Assembly: GCA_945877525.1 (NCBI GenBank) | Contig: CAMDVP010000003.1 | Coordinates: forward strand, 1-37,539 | Origin: an uncultured Clostridia bacterium | GTDB taxonomy: Bacteria > Bacillota > Clostridia > Christensenellales > Aristaeellaceae | Length of the DNA stretch: 37,539 nucleotides | Direction: 5' to 3' | Part shown: piece after piece, positions 18,419-27,520 of the stretch | How positions within the stretch are numbered: position 1 is the first letter of the stretch | Layout: each line of letters opens with the position of its first letter | The notes under the pieces: generated by a model | Told to the model about the DNA's origin: nothing | The model's input: only the letters and a program-made list of their open reading frames with translations | Database searches by the model: none | Program-made: the position numbers and the translations under genes

Positions 18419-19165
18419 TCATCTGGACTCGCGCCAGTCCTCGGCGTTTTCCCGCAGGCGGGAAAGCACCCGGCGCTCCATGCGGCTGACCTGCATCTGG
18501 CTCACGCCCATTTCACGCGCGGCCTCCCGCTGGCCCATGCGGCGGACATAGCGCAGTTCCAGCAGCATTCTTTCCTTCGGGGTCACCTGGCTGAGCGCCC
18601 AGCGCAGCCAGTCCCGCTGCTCCACCCGCTCATAGCCCTCCTCGTTCACGCCCAGGCGCATTTCCAGCTCCCGGGCGTCCTCCTCGGACAGGGGCGCGTT
18701 CAGCGAGGTGGTTTCCGCACCGTCGCGCAGGTCCAGCAGGGCCAACAGCTCCTCATAAGGCATCTGCATTGCATCGGCAATTTCCCGCATGGACGGCTCC
18801 CGCTGCCATTGCCGGGTCAACTCGTCCCGCACCCGCTGCATGCGGGCAAGCCGGGCCCTTGCGTCGCGGCTGACGCGGATCAGCGCGCCCTTGTCGCGGA
18901 TATAGTTGCGCACCTCGCCGGTAATAGTGGGCGCAGCATAGGTGGAAAACTTCAGCCCACGCCCGGGATCGAAGCGCTCGATGGCCTTCATCAGCGCCAT
19001 AGCGGCCACCTGCTGCAAATCCTCCACTTCCACGCCGCACCCCGCAAAGCGCCTCGCAATGGCCCGACTCAGGGGCATGTAACCCTCCACCAGGCGCTCC
19101 ATCAGCTCGGGCGCCGGGGAAGCAGCATATTCCTCCAGCAGTTTTTCCAGGGACACATCGCTCAT
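18419..19165 (-). CDS. SigB/SigF/SigG-type RNA polymerase sigma factor
   Basis: Region 2 VEVEDLQQVAAMALMKAIERFDPGRGLKFSTYAAPTITGEVRNYIRDKG; region 4 LSQVTPKERMLLELRYVRRMGQREAAREMGVSQMQVSRMERRVLSRLRE. Confidence 0.92.
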   Translation of the reverse strand: MSDVSLEKLLEEYAASPAPELMERLVEGYMPLSRAIARRFAGCGVEVEDLQQVAAMALMKAIERFDPGRGLKFSTYAAPTITGEVRNYIRDKGALIRVSRDARARLARMQRVRDELTRQWQREPSMREIADAMQMPYEELLALLDLRDGAETTSLNAPLSEEDARELEMRLGVNEEGYERVEQRDWLRWALSQVTPKERMLLELRYVRRMGQREAAREMGVSQMQVSRMERRVLSRLRENAEDWRESR

Positions 19166-19175
19166 TGTGCCCACC

Positions 19176-19568
19176 TCAAGCTGCCTTCGCCAGCGTCAGG
19201 TCAATGCGGCAGACGCAACCGTCCTCCGCACAGTGAAGCCTCACCTGCGGAATCAGCGTTTCCAGCACCGCGCGGGACACGTCGGTCTGCACCGTGCAGC
19301 CCGCATCCCTTGGCCCGAAGAACTCCGCCTCCAGGCTGACTGTCAGCATGTCTCCCCCGTCCTGCACCCGCACCTGCACCGCGCTTACCGCCCGGCCCTG
19401 ATGCAGCAGGCAGTCGCAGGCCTCGTCGGCCGCGGCGCGCAGATCGTCCATCTGATCCACATTCAGGTCCTTCAGGATGGCCACGCCGCCCAGAGCGGTG
19501 CGGATCACCAGGGCATAGGCCATCTCCCCCGGCACACGCAGGGAAATTTCCTGCCTCTCCTCCGCCAT
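19176..19568 (-). CDS. RsbW-like anti-sigma factor / serine kinase (HATPase fold)
   Basis: ALGGVAILKDLNVDQMDDLRAAADEACDCLL N-box-like motif. Located immediately upstream of the SigB-like gene. Confidence 0.75.
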   Translation of the reverse strand: MAEERQEISLRVPGEMAYALVIRTALGGVAILKDLNVDQMDDLRAAADEACDCLLHQGRAVSAVQVRVQDGGDMLTVSLEAEFFGPRDAGCTVQTDVSRAVLETLIPQVRLHCAEDGCVCRIDLTLAKAA

Positions 19569-19594
19569 TCGCGTCGCCCCCCTTCCTGATCGTA

Positions 19595-20356
19595 TTATGA
19601 TACCACATCCATCACCATCTTGGCAAGCAGCAGGGCCAGCACCACCATCAGCATGCCCCGGATGAACCCCGTGCCTTTGCGGATGGTCATGCCCGCGCCC
19701 AGCAGGTTTCCCAGGATGGCGCAGCATGCCGCGGGAATCCCCAGCCCCACCAGTACCTTGCCGGCCATCAGGAGCGTGGTCAGCGAAGCCACGTTGCTGG
19801 CCAGGTTGACCAGCTTAGCGGTGCCGCTGGCCAGCACGGCCTCCATGCCCAGCACCAGGGTAAACATGAGAATCAGGAAGGTTCCGGTGCCCGGCCCCAC
19901 CAGCCCGTCGTAGAAGCCGATCACCAGCCCGATGCACAGACTGACGGGGCGCAGGGCCTCAGCCGGTACGCGGCACGCGCCCTCCAGGCGCTTGCCCCTG
20001 CGCAGCACCACCGCCGCCACCAGGGGAATGGCCGCGATCATCATGATGCGGATGGTGTTTTCGGGAATGTGCTGCAAAAGCGTCGTGCCCAGCCAGCTGC
20101 CCGGCAGCGCCCCCAGGGCCGCCAGAAGGGCCACCGGCCAGTCCACCTTTTTCCCCGCGATGAACCGGCCCGACGCGGCCACCGTGCCCAGGCAGGCGGA
20201 CAGCTTGTTGGTGCCCGCCGCCAGCACCGGCGGCAGCCCTGCCAGGTAGTACGCCGGCAGGCTGATGAGTCCGCCGCCCCCGGCCACCGAGTCCACAAAC
20301 CCCGCCAGAAACGTCAGCGGGCACACAATCAGGAACATCTGCCAGGTGATCTCCAT
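19595..20356 (-). CDS. TauE/SafE (TSUP) family membrane transporter
   Basis: LAGFVDSVAGGGGLISLPAYYLAGLPPVLAAGTNKLSACLGT and IGFYDGLVGPGTGTFLIL, TSUP signature motifs. Confidence 0.93.
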   Translation of the reverse strand: MEITWQMFLIVCPLTFLAGFVDSVAGGGGLISLPAYYLAGLPPVLAAGTNKLSACLGTVAASGRFIAGKKVDWPVALLAALGALPGSWLGTTLLQHIPENTIRIMMIAAIPLVAAVVLRRGKRLEGACRVPAEALRPVSLCIGLVIGFYDGLVGPGTGTFLILMFTLVLGMEAVLASGTAKLVNLASNVASLTTLLMAGKVLVGLGIPAACCAILGNLLGAGMTIRKGTGFIRGMLMVVLALLLAKMVMDVVS

Positions 20357-20389
20357 GGGAGAAAGCCTTCCTTCATCATCATGTAGAAA

Positions 20390-20415
20390 GGTGGAGCGCT
20401 TTTTGACGCTCCACC
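20390..20415 (-). terminator. Terminator downstream of aspartate kinase
   Basis: GGTGGAGCG/CGCTCCACC perfect 9-bp stem, followed on the minus strand by TTTCTA. Confidence 0.7.
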
Positions 20416-20436
20416 CAATGAGGCATGCCCGCGGGC

Positions 20437-21753
20437 TCAGCCCAAGAATTCGTTGTAAATGGCCCGGATGGTGGCTTCGAAATCCGCATCGTCCACGCCC
20501 ACGATGATGGACAGCTCGCTGGAGCCCTGGTCAATCATGCGCACGTTGATGTGGGCGCGGGACATGGCGGAAAACAGGCGCGCGGCGGTGCCGCAGTTGT
20601 GCACCATGCCCCGGCCGACAGTGGCAATGATGGACATGTTGTCATGCACGGTGATGGTGTCGGGGCTTGTCAGCTCGATGATGCGGGCGAGCACCCGCTC
20701 CCGGCAGGGGGCAAGGCTCTCACCGGACACCACCACACACATGGTGTCGATGCCTGTGGGCAGATGCTCGAAGGAAATGCCCTCTTCCTCCAGCACCTGC
20801 AGCACCCGGCGGCCGAAGCCCAGTTCGGCATTCATCATGGCCTTTTCCACAGAGATGACGCTGAAGCCCTTGTGTCCCGCAATGCCTGTGATGGTTGGTA
20901 CGGAGGTTTCCAGCGGCGCGTTGACGCTGATGATGGTGCCGGGGTGATAGGGCTTGTTGGTGTTGCGGATATTGGTGGGGATGCCCGCCCGATGCACGGG
21001 GAACATGGCGTCCTCGTGCAGCACGGAGGCGCCCATGTAGCTCAGTTCCCGCAGCTCCTTGTAGGTGATGGAGGCAATTTCCCTCGGGTTTTCCACAATG
21101 CGGGGGTCGGCCATGAGGAAGCCGGACACGTCCGTCCAGTTTTCATACATGTCGGCGCCCGCAGCCCGGGCCACGATGGCGCCAGTGATGTCGCTGCCGC
21201 CGCGGCTGAAGGTATGCACCTTCCCGTCGGGCTTCGCGCCGTAAAAGCCGGGAACCACGGTGGGCTCGCCATCCGCAAGGGCGGCGGACATCAGGGTCTG
21301 GGTAGCCTCGCTGTCGAAATTCCCCTTCTCGTCAAAGCGTACGGCCTGCGCGGCGTCCAGGAAGCGCCAGCCCAGGTAGTCCGCCAGAAGCAAGCCGTTG
21401 AGATACTCGCCCCGGCTGGCGCAGTAATCGGCGCTTTCGTCCTCGCCAATGCGCGCGCATACCTCGTCCAGGGCCGCGGCAATGTCCGCCTTCAGGTTCA
21501 GCGCATGGGCAATGTCCATATACCGGGCGCGGATTTTATCAAAAGTTCCGCGATAATCCTCTCCCGCGGCGGCCTGCCGGTGGCACAGGTAGAGCAGATC
21601 CGTCACCTTGTCGTCCTCCGGAAAGCGCCTGCCGGGGGCCGAGGGTACCACATACTGCCGGGCCGGCTCCATTTCCAGAATGCCCTTCACCTTGGCAAAC
21701 TGGCTTGCGTCCGAAAGCGAGCTGCCGCCAAACTTCGTTACGATCTTCTTCAA
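20437..21753 (-). CDS. lysC: Aspartate kinase
   Basis: KIVTKFGGSSLSDASQFAKVKGI, FSRGGSDITGAIVARAAGADMYENWTDVSGFLMADPRIV, C-terminal ACT-like region. Likely TTG start at 21753 after GGAGG. Confidence 0.92.
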   Translation of the reverse strand: MKKIVTKFGGSSLSDASQFAKVKGILEMEPARQYVVPSAPGRRFPEDDKVTDLLYLCHRQAAAGEDYRGTFDKIRARYMDIAHALNLKADIAAALDEVCARIGEDESADYCASRGEYLNGLLLADYLGWRFLDAAQAVRFDEKGNFDSEATQTLMSAALADGEPTVVPGFYGAKPDGKVHTFSRGGSDITGAIVARAAGADMYENWTDVSGFLMADPRIVENPREIASITYKELRELSYMGASVLHEDAMFPVHRAGIPTNIRNTNKPYHPGTIISVNAPLETSVPTITGIAGHKGFSVISVEKAMMNAELGFGRRVLQVLEEEGISFEHLPTGIDTMCVVVSGESLAPCRERVLARIIELTSPDTITVHDNMSIIATVGRGMVHNCGTAARLFSAMSRAHINVRMIDQGSSELSIIVGVDDADFEATIRAIYNEFLG

Positions 21754-21800
21754 GCGTGTCCGTCCTCCATCCCATTCATCCAAAAACGATACCAGCGTTC

Positions 21801-21829
21801 ATCATACCGCCCTCCGGCGTATCTGTCAA
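21801..21829 (-). promoter_or_regulatory. Promoter of aspartate kinase
   Basis: Minus strand TTGACA (21829-21824), 17 bp spacer, TATGAT (21806-21801). Confidence 0.8.
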
Positions 21830-21847
21830 CGGCGGCAGGCAAAAAAG

Positions 21848-22372
21848 TTACGGGGTCTCCGGCTGAAAGCGGGCCAGCAGCACCACGTCCCGGTAGGCGC
21901 CGTCGCGGAAAATTTCCCGCTCCAGCACTCCTTCCCGCCGGAAGCCGTTGGCCTCGTAGCAGCGGATGGCCGCCTGGTTGAAGGCAAACACGCTCACCTT
22001 CAGCTTGTGCAGGTTCATTTCATTAAAGCAGAAGCCGCATAGCAGCCCCATGGCCTCTTTGCCGTATCCCCGGCCGCGGTAGGGCGTGCCGATCATGATG
22101 GCCAGTTCGCCCACGCGGTTTTTCCAGTCCACCCGGATCACCCCGCAGCGGCCCACCAGGTCCCCCTCCGCATCCTCAATGGCAAACTGATACTCCCCCC
22201 GGCTGTAGCTGGTCTGCTGCTCCAGCCAGCGGTATTCATCCTCCATGGAGGAGGGAAAGGGAATGCCGCTGAGCATGCCCCGCAGGGTTTCCCTGTCGTT
22301 GACAAAGGCGTGGTTGGCGTCCACATCGCCGCGTTCAAAGGCGCGCAGCCGCACAAGGTGGCCCTCGATCAT
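21848..22372 (-). CDS. GNAT family N-acetyltransferase (RimJ/RimL-like)
   Basis: VRLRAFERGDVDANHAFVND...RVGELAIMIGTPYRGRGYGKEAMGLLCGFCFNEMNLHKLKVSVFAFNQAAIRCYEANGFRREGV. Confidence 0.93.
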   Translation of the reverse strand: MIEGHLVRLRAFERGDVDANHAFVNDRETLRGMLSGIPFPSSMEDEYRWLEQQTSYSRGEYQFAIEDAEGDLVGRCGVIRVDWKNRVGELAIMIGTPYRGRGYGKEAMGLLCGFCFNEMNLHKLKVSVFAFNQAAIRCYEANGFRREGVLEREIFRDGAYRDVVLLARFQPETP

Positions 22373-22417
22373 GCCCCATGCTCCTTTCACAAACAGTTTG
22401 ATGCGCTTTTCCGGCGC

Positions 22418-23569
22418 TTATTCGATATGCTCCAGAAAGTCGTTTTTCGCCTCGTCCGGCCCCACGCAGGTGAAGTACAGCCCGAACAGGCTGTTGTCGT
22501 TCTCTCCGCCGTCCTCCACCTGCCAGCCGTGCTTCACCTGGCTTTTGTGGCAGAGCATGGCCTCCTGCGCCACAGAAAGGCTGTCCGCCCCGTCAAAGGC
22601 GCTCAGGGGCGCATGCCAGTCCATGGTCAGCCGGTTTTCACCGTAAAGGTGAATATAAAGCTTCTTGACCTGCCACGGGCCGTACTCCCGAGCAGATGCG
22701 GCATGCTTGGACGCATCCGCAGCGGCCTTCACTGCGCGCACGGCGATGTCTGCCGCCACCCGGTGCGCTCCGTGACCGTATTCCCCGGCAAAGTCATGGG
22801 TCACTACCACCTCAGGCTGTACCTGGCGGAACATGGCCACAATCTTTTCCTGCAGCCGGGTACGATTCCACTTTTTGTACTGGCCCTCCAGGGTGTTGGC
22901 CCGCACGTCCCGCATGCCCGCAAACAGCGGATACCGCTTCACCCCGCACTGCCACAGCGCGTCCAGCATTTCCAGCCGTCGCAGTGGCGTGGCGGGCACC
23001 AGATACGCCACCTGCACCCGCACGCCCCGTTCACCTGCGTAGGTGGGTAAAAGCCCCCCAAACCACAGCAGTTCATCATCCGGGTGGGCCACCAGCAGCA
23101 GAAGGTCCGCCTTGTCCGGCTCCTCCCATCTGGGCCAGGCAGACAGGTCGCCGGGGCTGAGCACCGTCATCTCTGACAGAAACATCCGCGACTTGTCCGT
23201 GTTGACAATCCGCGCCCGCATGGCGCCCTCCGGCAGGGGAAAGCAATCGCTCAGATGGGTGCCGCCCGCATCCACCGTGATCCACGCACCCTCCTGCTCC
23301 ACCTGAATTTCGCAGGTGCTGGGCCGGTCGTAAAACTGCAGATAGATACCGCCCAGGGGCTGTCCGCCGCCGTCCACCTCGATGGCGCCGCCCTTTCTAA
23401 TGGCCACATAGGTGGAATACTTCCGATCCACCATGTCTCTGTACCGCGCCCGCCTGCCCCCGAAGGTTACGGTGCACTGCGGGGTAATATCCTGCGCGGC
23501 CTCGGAAAGCGCCGCCGCAGGCAAAACCAGCAGGAGTGCCGCCAGCAGTGCCAACCAGCATTTTCTCAT
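22418..23569 (-). CDS. Secreted PIG-L family deacetylase
   Basis: Signal peptide MRKCWLALLAALLLVLPAAALS. PIG-L motif LLLVAHPDDELLWFGG and VVTHDFAGEYGHGAHR. Confidence 0.9.
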   Translation of the reverse strand: MRKCWLALLAALLLVLPAAALSEAAQDITPQCTVTFGGRRARYRDMVDRKYSTYVAIRKGGAIEVDGGGQPLGGIYLQFYDRPSTCEIQVEQEGAWITVDAGGTHLSDCFPLPEGAMRARIVNTDKSRMFLSEMTVLSPGDLSAWPRWEEPDKADLLLLVAHPDDELLWFGGLLPTYAGERGVRVQVAYLVPATPLRRLEMLDALWQCGVKRYPLFAGMRDVRANTLEGQYKKWNRTRLQEKIVAMFRQVQPEVVVTHDFAGEYGHGAHRVAADIAVRAVKAAADASKHAASAREYGPWQVKKLYIHLYGENRLTMDWHAPLSAFDGADSLSVAQEAMLCHKSQVKHGWQVEDGGENDNSLFGLYFTCVGPDEAKNDFLEHIE

Positions 23570-24261
23570 GTGCCTTGTCTCCCCATCCATTCTCCCGTAT
23601 TCTCCCTGGTCATCACCCGGCAGGCCGTCAGCGTTTCCACCCGGCGTGCGCCGCCCTCCCGCAGGCAGGCGGTACACTCGCGCATGGTGGCTCCGGTGGT
23701 GTATACGTCATCCACCAGCAGCACATGGGGCGGAATATCTCCGGCGCATCGGAAAGCGCCCTGCAGGTTGCGCTGCCGCGCCATCCGGCCAAGCCCCCGC
23801 TGGGTGTGTCCCAGGCCCCGGCCGCGGCGTTCCAGCAGCGCCCCGCACGTAAGGCCCAGCGCGCCGGCCACGCTTTCCGCCAGCAGCCGCCCATGGTCGA
23901 TGCCGCGCATGCGCCGCCGCTTTTCAGGCATGCTCACCCAGGTCACCACCGTATCCCGGGGCAGGGCCATGGCCCGGGCATTTTCCGCCATGGCGCAGGC
24001 CAGCAGCCGGGCCGCATCCTCCACGCAGTCATATTTCAGCCTGTGCACCAGCTTCCTCGCCACGCCCTGATAACGGTAAGCAGCGCCAAGCCATAATTCC
24101 CGCTCCCCGTCCAGGCGCAGCGCGTTCAGCTCAGCCGCGCAGCCCGGACACAGCCGCATCCCGTGGGAGGGTTTTCCGCACACCAGGCATGCGGCGCGCT
24201 CCGGGTAGAATACATCCAGCAGCCACCCATCCGCCCGGCGGAGCATCTCCCGCAGCCTCAT
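23566..24261 (-). CDS. comF: ComF family phosphoribosyltransferase-like protein
   Basis: Zn-finger-like PERAACLVCGKPSHGMRLCPGCAAELN; PRPP motif VLLVDDVYTTGATMRECTACL. Confidence 0.93.
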   Translation of the reverse strand: MRLREMLRRADGWLLDVFYPERAACLVCGKPSHGMRLCPGCAAELNALRLDGERELWLGAAYRYQGVARKLVHRLKYDCVEDAARLLACAMAENARAMALPRDTVVTWVSMPEKRRRMRGIDHGRLLAESVAGALGLTCGALLERRGRGLGHTQRGLGRMARQRNLQGAFRCAGDIPPHVLLVDDVYTTGATMRECTACLREGGARRVETLTACRVMTRENTGEWMGRQGT

Positions 24262-26492
24262 CGGGGCAGGAGTGCCTCGGCGGAGACCAGCCGCTGGGTC
24301 AGGGTGGTGTAGCGCTTGAGAATGTGGTTGTTCTCCACCATCTGGCGCACCACCTCCTCCCGCCCCACCAGCACCACCAGCGACCGGGCGCGGGTAAGTG
24401 CGGTGTAGAACAGATTCCGTGTCAGCAGCATGGGCGGGCCGCCGGCCACAGGCATGACCACCACAGGAAACTCGCTGCCCTGGCTTTTGTGCACCGACAG
24501 GCAATACGCCAGGTCGAGGTTTTCCAGCTGCCCGGACTGGTACACCACCTCGCGCTCCTCGTCAAAGAGCACCGTAAGGCTATGCTCCTCTTCATCCACC
24601 TTGGTAATGAAGCCCACGTCCCCGTTGAACACCCCCGCGCCGTCCTCCCAACCGGAGACCGTCTCCTTGCGCCACTCAATCTGATAATCGTTGCGGGTCT
24701 GCATCACCTTGTCGCCCAGGCGAAACACGGTCTCGCCATAACTCAGGCTGGGCCGGCCGGGCCCGGAGGGATTCAGCGCCGCCTGCAGCAGAGTGTTGAG
24801 GGCCATCACGCCGCACTCGCCCTTCTTGGCGGGGGCCAGTACCTGGATGTTCCGCACGGCCTGGGCGGTACGCTCGTCTTCGGCATAGCCAAGGAATTTC
24901 GGCAGGCGCCGGGTCACCAGCTGCACAATGGTTTGGGCCGTCTGGGCAAAGCCCTCCTTGCGCTCAAAGAAGAAGTCGGTGCCCTTTTCGTTGAGCAGGG
25001 GCATTTCGCCATGGTTGATGCGGTGGGCGTTGACCACAATGCGGCTGGTCTCCCCCTGTCGGAAGATATCCGTCAGGCGCACCGCGGGCACCGCGCCGCT
25101 TTGGAGGATGTCCCCCAGCACGTTGCCCGCCCCCACCGAGGGCAGCTGATCCGCGTCCCCTACCAGGAGCAGCCGCGTACCCGGCTCGATGGCCCGCAGA
25201 AGCGAGCGCATGAGCATCAGATCCACCATGGAGGTTTCGTCCACGATCACGCAGTCGCCCTCGATGGGGTTTTCCTGGTTGCGGGCGAAGGAGCCCTCCT
25301 CCCCGCCGTATTCCAGCAGGCGGTGGATGGTTTTGCTTTCATAGCCGGTAGCTTCGGTCATGCGCTTGGCGGCACGGCCGGTGGGAGCGCACAGCACCAC
25401 CTCTCCCTCGGAGGAAAGCAAACGAATGATGCAGTTGATAATGGTGGTTTTACCGGTGCCGGGGCCGCCGGTGATCACCAGCACACCCTGCTCCAGGGCG
25501 CTGATGATGGCTTCCCGCTGCTTTTCGCTGAAGCGGATGCCCCGATCGCGCTCAAAGCGGTCGATGTCCCTGTGCGCGCCGCGGCTCTTCACCGGGGCCA
25601 GAGAGGCCATCAATTCGCACAGGCGCTGGGCCACCTCCCGCTCCGCCGCATCGAAGGCGGGCAGGTACACCCGTTCCTCCTCGCCGTCGCCTCCCTGAAG
25701 CACCACGTCCCGCAAAAGGGCCAGCTGCTGAATCTGCCGGTGGCACAGCGCCTCCTCCACACGGAGCAGCTGCGCGGCGCGAAGGGTCAGCTCCCGCCTG
25801 GGCAGATACACATGTCCCATGGAGGCCGCCGCGTCCCGCAGCACATACTTCACCGCCGACTGAATGCGGTGCTCGCTGTCCGGGGCAATGCCCAGCGCCG
25901 TGCCGATGCGGTCGGCCGTGAGGAAGCCCACGCCCTCCAGATCCTCGCACAGGCGGTAGGGATTCTGGCGGATGACCTCCGGAGTGCGCTCGCCGTACAG
26001 GCGGCTGATTTTCACCGACAGGCTGGCCGGAATTCCGTAGGACTGCAGAAACACCATAGCCTCCCGGGCCTGCTGCTGCTCGCGGAAGCTCTCGGCAATC
26101 TGGATCCAACGCTTCTTGCCCATCTTGGGCACTTCCTGCAGCCGCTCGGGATGCTCGCTGAGCACCGTGAGGGTTTCCTCGCCGAAATGCTGCACGATCA
26201 GCTTGGCCGTGGAGGGCCCCACGCCGTGGATCAGCCCGCTGCCCAGGTAGCGCTCGATGCCCAGGAGGGTGGTGGGCTTCTGCAGCTGGCAGGCGGAGCA
26301 TTTCAGCTGCCGTCCGTACTGCGGATGCTCTACCCACTCCCCGGAGAAAACGGCCTGCTCTCCCGCGGTCAGCTCGGGCAGCACGCCCACCACGGTGATT
26401 TCGCTGCGGCCCATCCGCGCCATGACCACCGAGTAGCCGTTTTCATCATTGCGGTACACCGTGCCCAGCACGCTGGCCTCCACCTGCTCCAT
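24258..26492 (-). CDS. recD2: RecD-like DNA helicase (RecD2/ExoV family)
   Basis: Walker A VITGGPGTGKTTIINCI; VIVDETSMVDLMLMRSLL; LLLVGDADQLPSVGAGNVLGDI; C-terminal LAYCLSVHKSQGSEFPVVVMPV...LFYTALTRARSLVVLVG. Confidence 0.95.
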   Translation of the reverse strand: MEQVEASVLGTVYRNDENGYSVVMARMGRSEITVVGVLPELTAGEQAVFSGEWVEHPQYGRQLKCSACQLQKPTTLLGIERYLGSGLIHGVGPSTAKLIVQHFGEETLTVLSEHPERLQEVPKMGKKRWIQIAESFREQQQAREAMVFLQSYGIPASLSVKISRLYGERTPEVIRQNPYRLCEDLEGVGFLTADRIGTALGIAPDSEHRIQSAVKYVLRDAAASMGHVYLPRRELTLRAAQLLRVEEALCHRQIQQLALLRDVVLQGGDGEEERVYLPAFDAAEREVAQRLCELMASLAPVKSRGAHRDIDRFERDRGIRFSEKQREAIISALEQGVLVITGGPGTGKTTIINCIIRLLSSEGEVVLCAPTGRAAKRMTEATGYESKTIHRLLEYGGEEGSFARNQENPIEGDCVIVDETSMVDLMLMRSLLRAIEPGTRLLLVGDADQLPSVGAGNVLGDILQSGAVPAVRLTDIFRQGETSRIVVNAHRINHGEMPLLNEKGTDFFFERKEGFAQTAQTIVQLVTRRLPKFLGYAEDERTAQAVRNIQVLAPAKKGECGVMALNTLLQAALNPSGPGRPSLSYGETVFRLGDKVMQTRNDYQIEWRKETVSGWEDGAGVFNGDVGFITKVDEEEHSLTVLFDEEREVVYQSGQLENLDLAYCLSVHKSQGSEFPVVVMPVAGGPPMLLTRNLFYTALTRARSLVVLVGREEVVRQMVENNHILKRYTTLTQRLVSAEALLPR

Positions 26493-26523
26493 GCCCTCAC
26501 CTCCTCCGGGAAACCTGAGGTAT

Positions 26524-26553
26524 AGTATAGCACGGGGCATAAGGACATTTCAA
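26524..26553 (-). promoter_or_regulatory. Promoter of recD2 (-comF-pigL)
   Basis: Minus strand TTGAAA (26553-26548), 18 bp spacer, TATACT (26529-26524). Confidence 0.65.
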
Positions 26554-26566
26554 GGGCCGGGCTTCC

Positions 26567-26595
26567 TTGACACGCGCCGCCCGGGCCGATATAAT
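26567..26595 (+). promoter_or_regulatory. Consensus sigma-70/SigA promoter for the SGNH esterase gene
   Basis: TTGACA (26567-26572), 17 bp spacer, TATAAT (26590-26595). Exact consensus. Confidence 0.85.
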
Positions 26596-26631
26596 GGAAA
26601 AAACGCATTTTTCGATGAAGGAGCCTTGTCC

Positions 26632-27291
26632 ATGCCTGATCTTTATCTTATCGGTGATTCCACCGTAACCGACAATACGCCGCCCTTCCGCGGCTGGGGC
26701 TGGGCGTTACCCGAACTGACCGCGCCGGACGTGCGGGTGTTCAATCACGCACAGAGCGGCCGCTCATCCCGCAGCTTCCGGGATGAAGGGCTCTTCGCAC
26801 CCGTGGAGGAGGCGCTCTCCCCCGGCGACCTTTTGCTGATCCAGTTCGGGCACAATGACGAAAAGGATGACGCCGCCCGCCACACCGACCCGGACTCCTC
26901 CTTTCCCGAGCTGCTTGGCGCCTATTGCGACGCGGCGGAACGCAAAGGCGCGCTTCCTGTGCTGATCACCCCGGTGAGCCGCCGGTACTTCATTCCGGGC
27001 GGGGATCTTCTCTACACCCACGGGGAGTATTCCCTGGTCATCCGCACCCTGGCGGCAAGGCGCGGCCTGCCCCTGTGCGACCTGAAGCGCCTGAGCCGGC
27101 AGCTGTTCCTTTCCCTTGGGGCAGAAAAAACCGCCAAACTGTTTGTGCGTCTGGCTCCCGGCGAGCATCCGGACTTTCCCGACGGGCACAGCGATATGAC
27201 CCATTTCAACGCCCAAGGCGCAAGGGTGCTGGCGGGCCTGGTGGCCGAAACACTGAAGACGGACGAACGCTGCCGGCACTTCTTCCGGTAA
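26632..27291 (+). CDS. SGNH/GDSL hydrolase, rhamnogalacturonan acetylesterase-like (CE12)
   Basis: LYLIGDSTVTDNTPPFRGWGWALPEL, LIQFGHNDEKDD, DMTHFNAQGARVLAGLV. Confidence 0.88.
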   Translation: MPDLYLIGDSTVTDNTPPFRGWGWALPELTAPDVRVFNHAQSGRSSRSFRDEGLFAPVEEALSPGDLLLIQFGHNDEKDDAARHTDPDSSFPELLGAYCDAAERKGALPVLITPVSRRYFIPGGDLLYTHGEYSLVIRTLAARRGLPLCDLKRLSRQLFLSLGAEKTAKLFVRLAPGEHPDFPDGHSDMTHFNAQGARVLAGLVAETLKTDERCRHFFR

Positions 27292-27300
27292 GCGCATAAA

Positions 27301-27333
27301 CGGCTGCGGGAGGATTTTTTCCCGCAGCCGTTG
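27301..27333 (+). terminator. Terminator after the SGNH esterase gene
   Basis: CGGCTGCGGGA/TCCCGCAGCCG perfect 11-bp stem, then TTGCTTATT. Confidence 0.75.
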
Positions 27334-27367
27334 CTTATTCAAAAATCATATCCTAAATATGCAGTTG

Positions 27368-27496
27368 AAGGATTTCGCCTCTGCGGAGGCGAGCAAAGGG
27401 CTTTGCGATCATCGTCGCTCCGCTTTCGACTTCCGCCTTCGGCGGACTCGCCACTGGCGAGCCGTCGCCCTTTGCAAACCTTTGCGCCGCATCCTT
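27368..27496. repeat. Multi-hairpin non-coding element (element B), related to 8737-8822
   Basis: Outer AAGGAT(27368)/ATCCTT(27491-27496), GCCTC/GAGGC hairpin, GCAAAGGGC(27393-27401)/GCCCTTTGC(27467-27475), inner hairpins CCGCCTTCGGCGG and CTCGCCACTGGCGAG. TTTCGCCTCTGCGGAGGCGANCAAAGGGCTTTGCG core shared with element A. Confidence 0.75.
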
Positions 27497-27520
27497 TATT
27501 CATTTAGAACAAGCATAGCA

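Noticed and set aside
21754-21847. Possible lysine riboswitch or T-box upstream of aspartate kinase
   Set aside because: Leader is only a few tens of nucleotides with a canonical promoter immediately upstream. Too short for a riboswitch or T-box.
20425-21981. 518-aa plus-strand ORF
   Set aside because: Antisense to aspartate kinase.
24189-26525. 778-aa plus-strand ORF spanning the whole recD2 gene
   Set aside because: Exact antisense of a clear RecD2 helicase. His/Gln/Gly-rich artefact composition of high-GC antisense frames, no domain signature.
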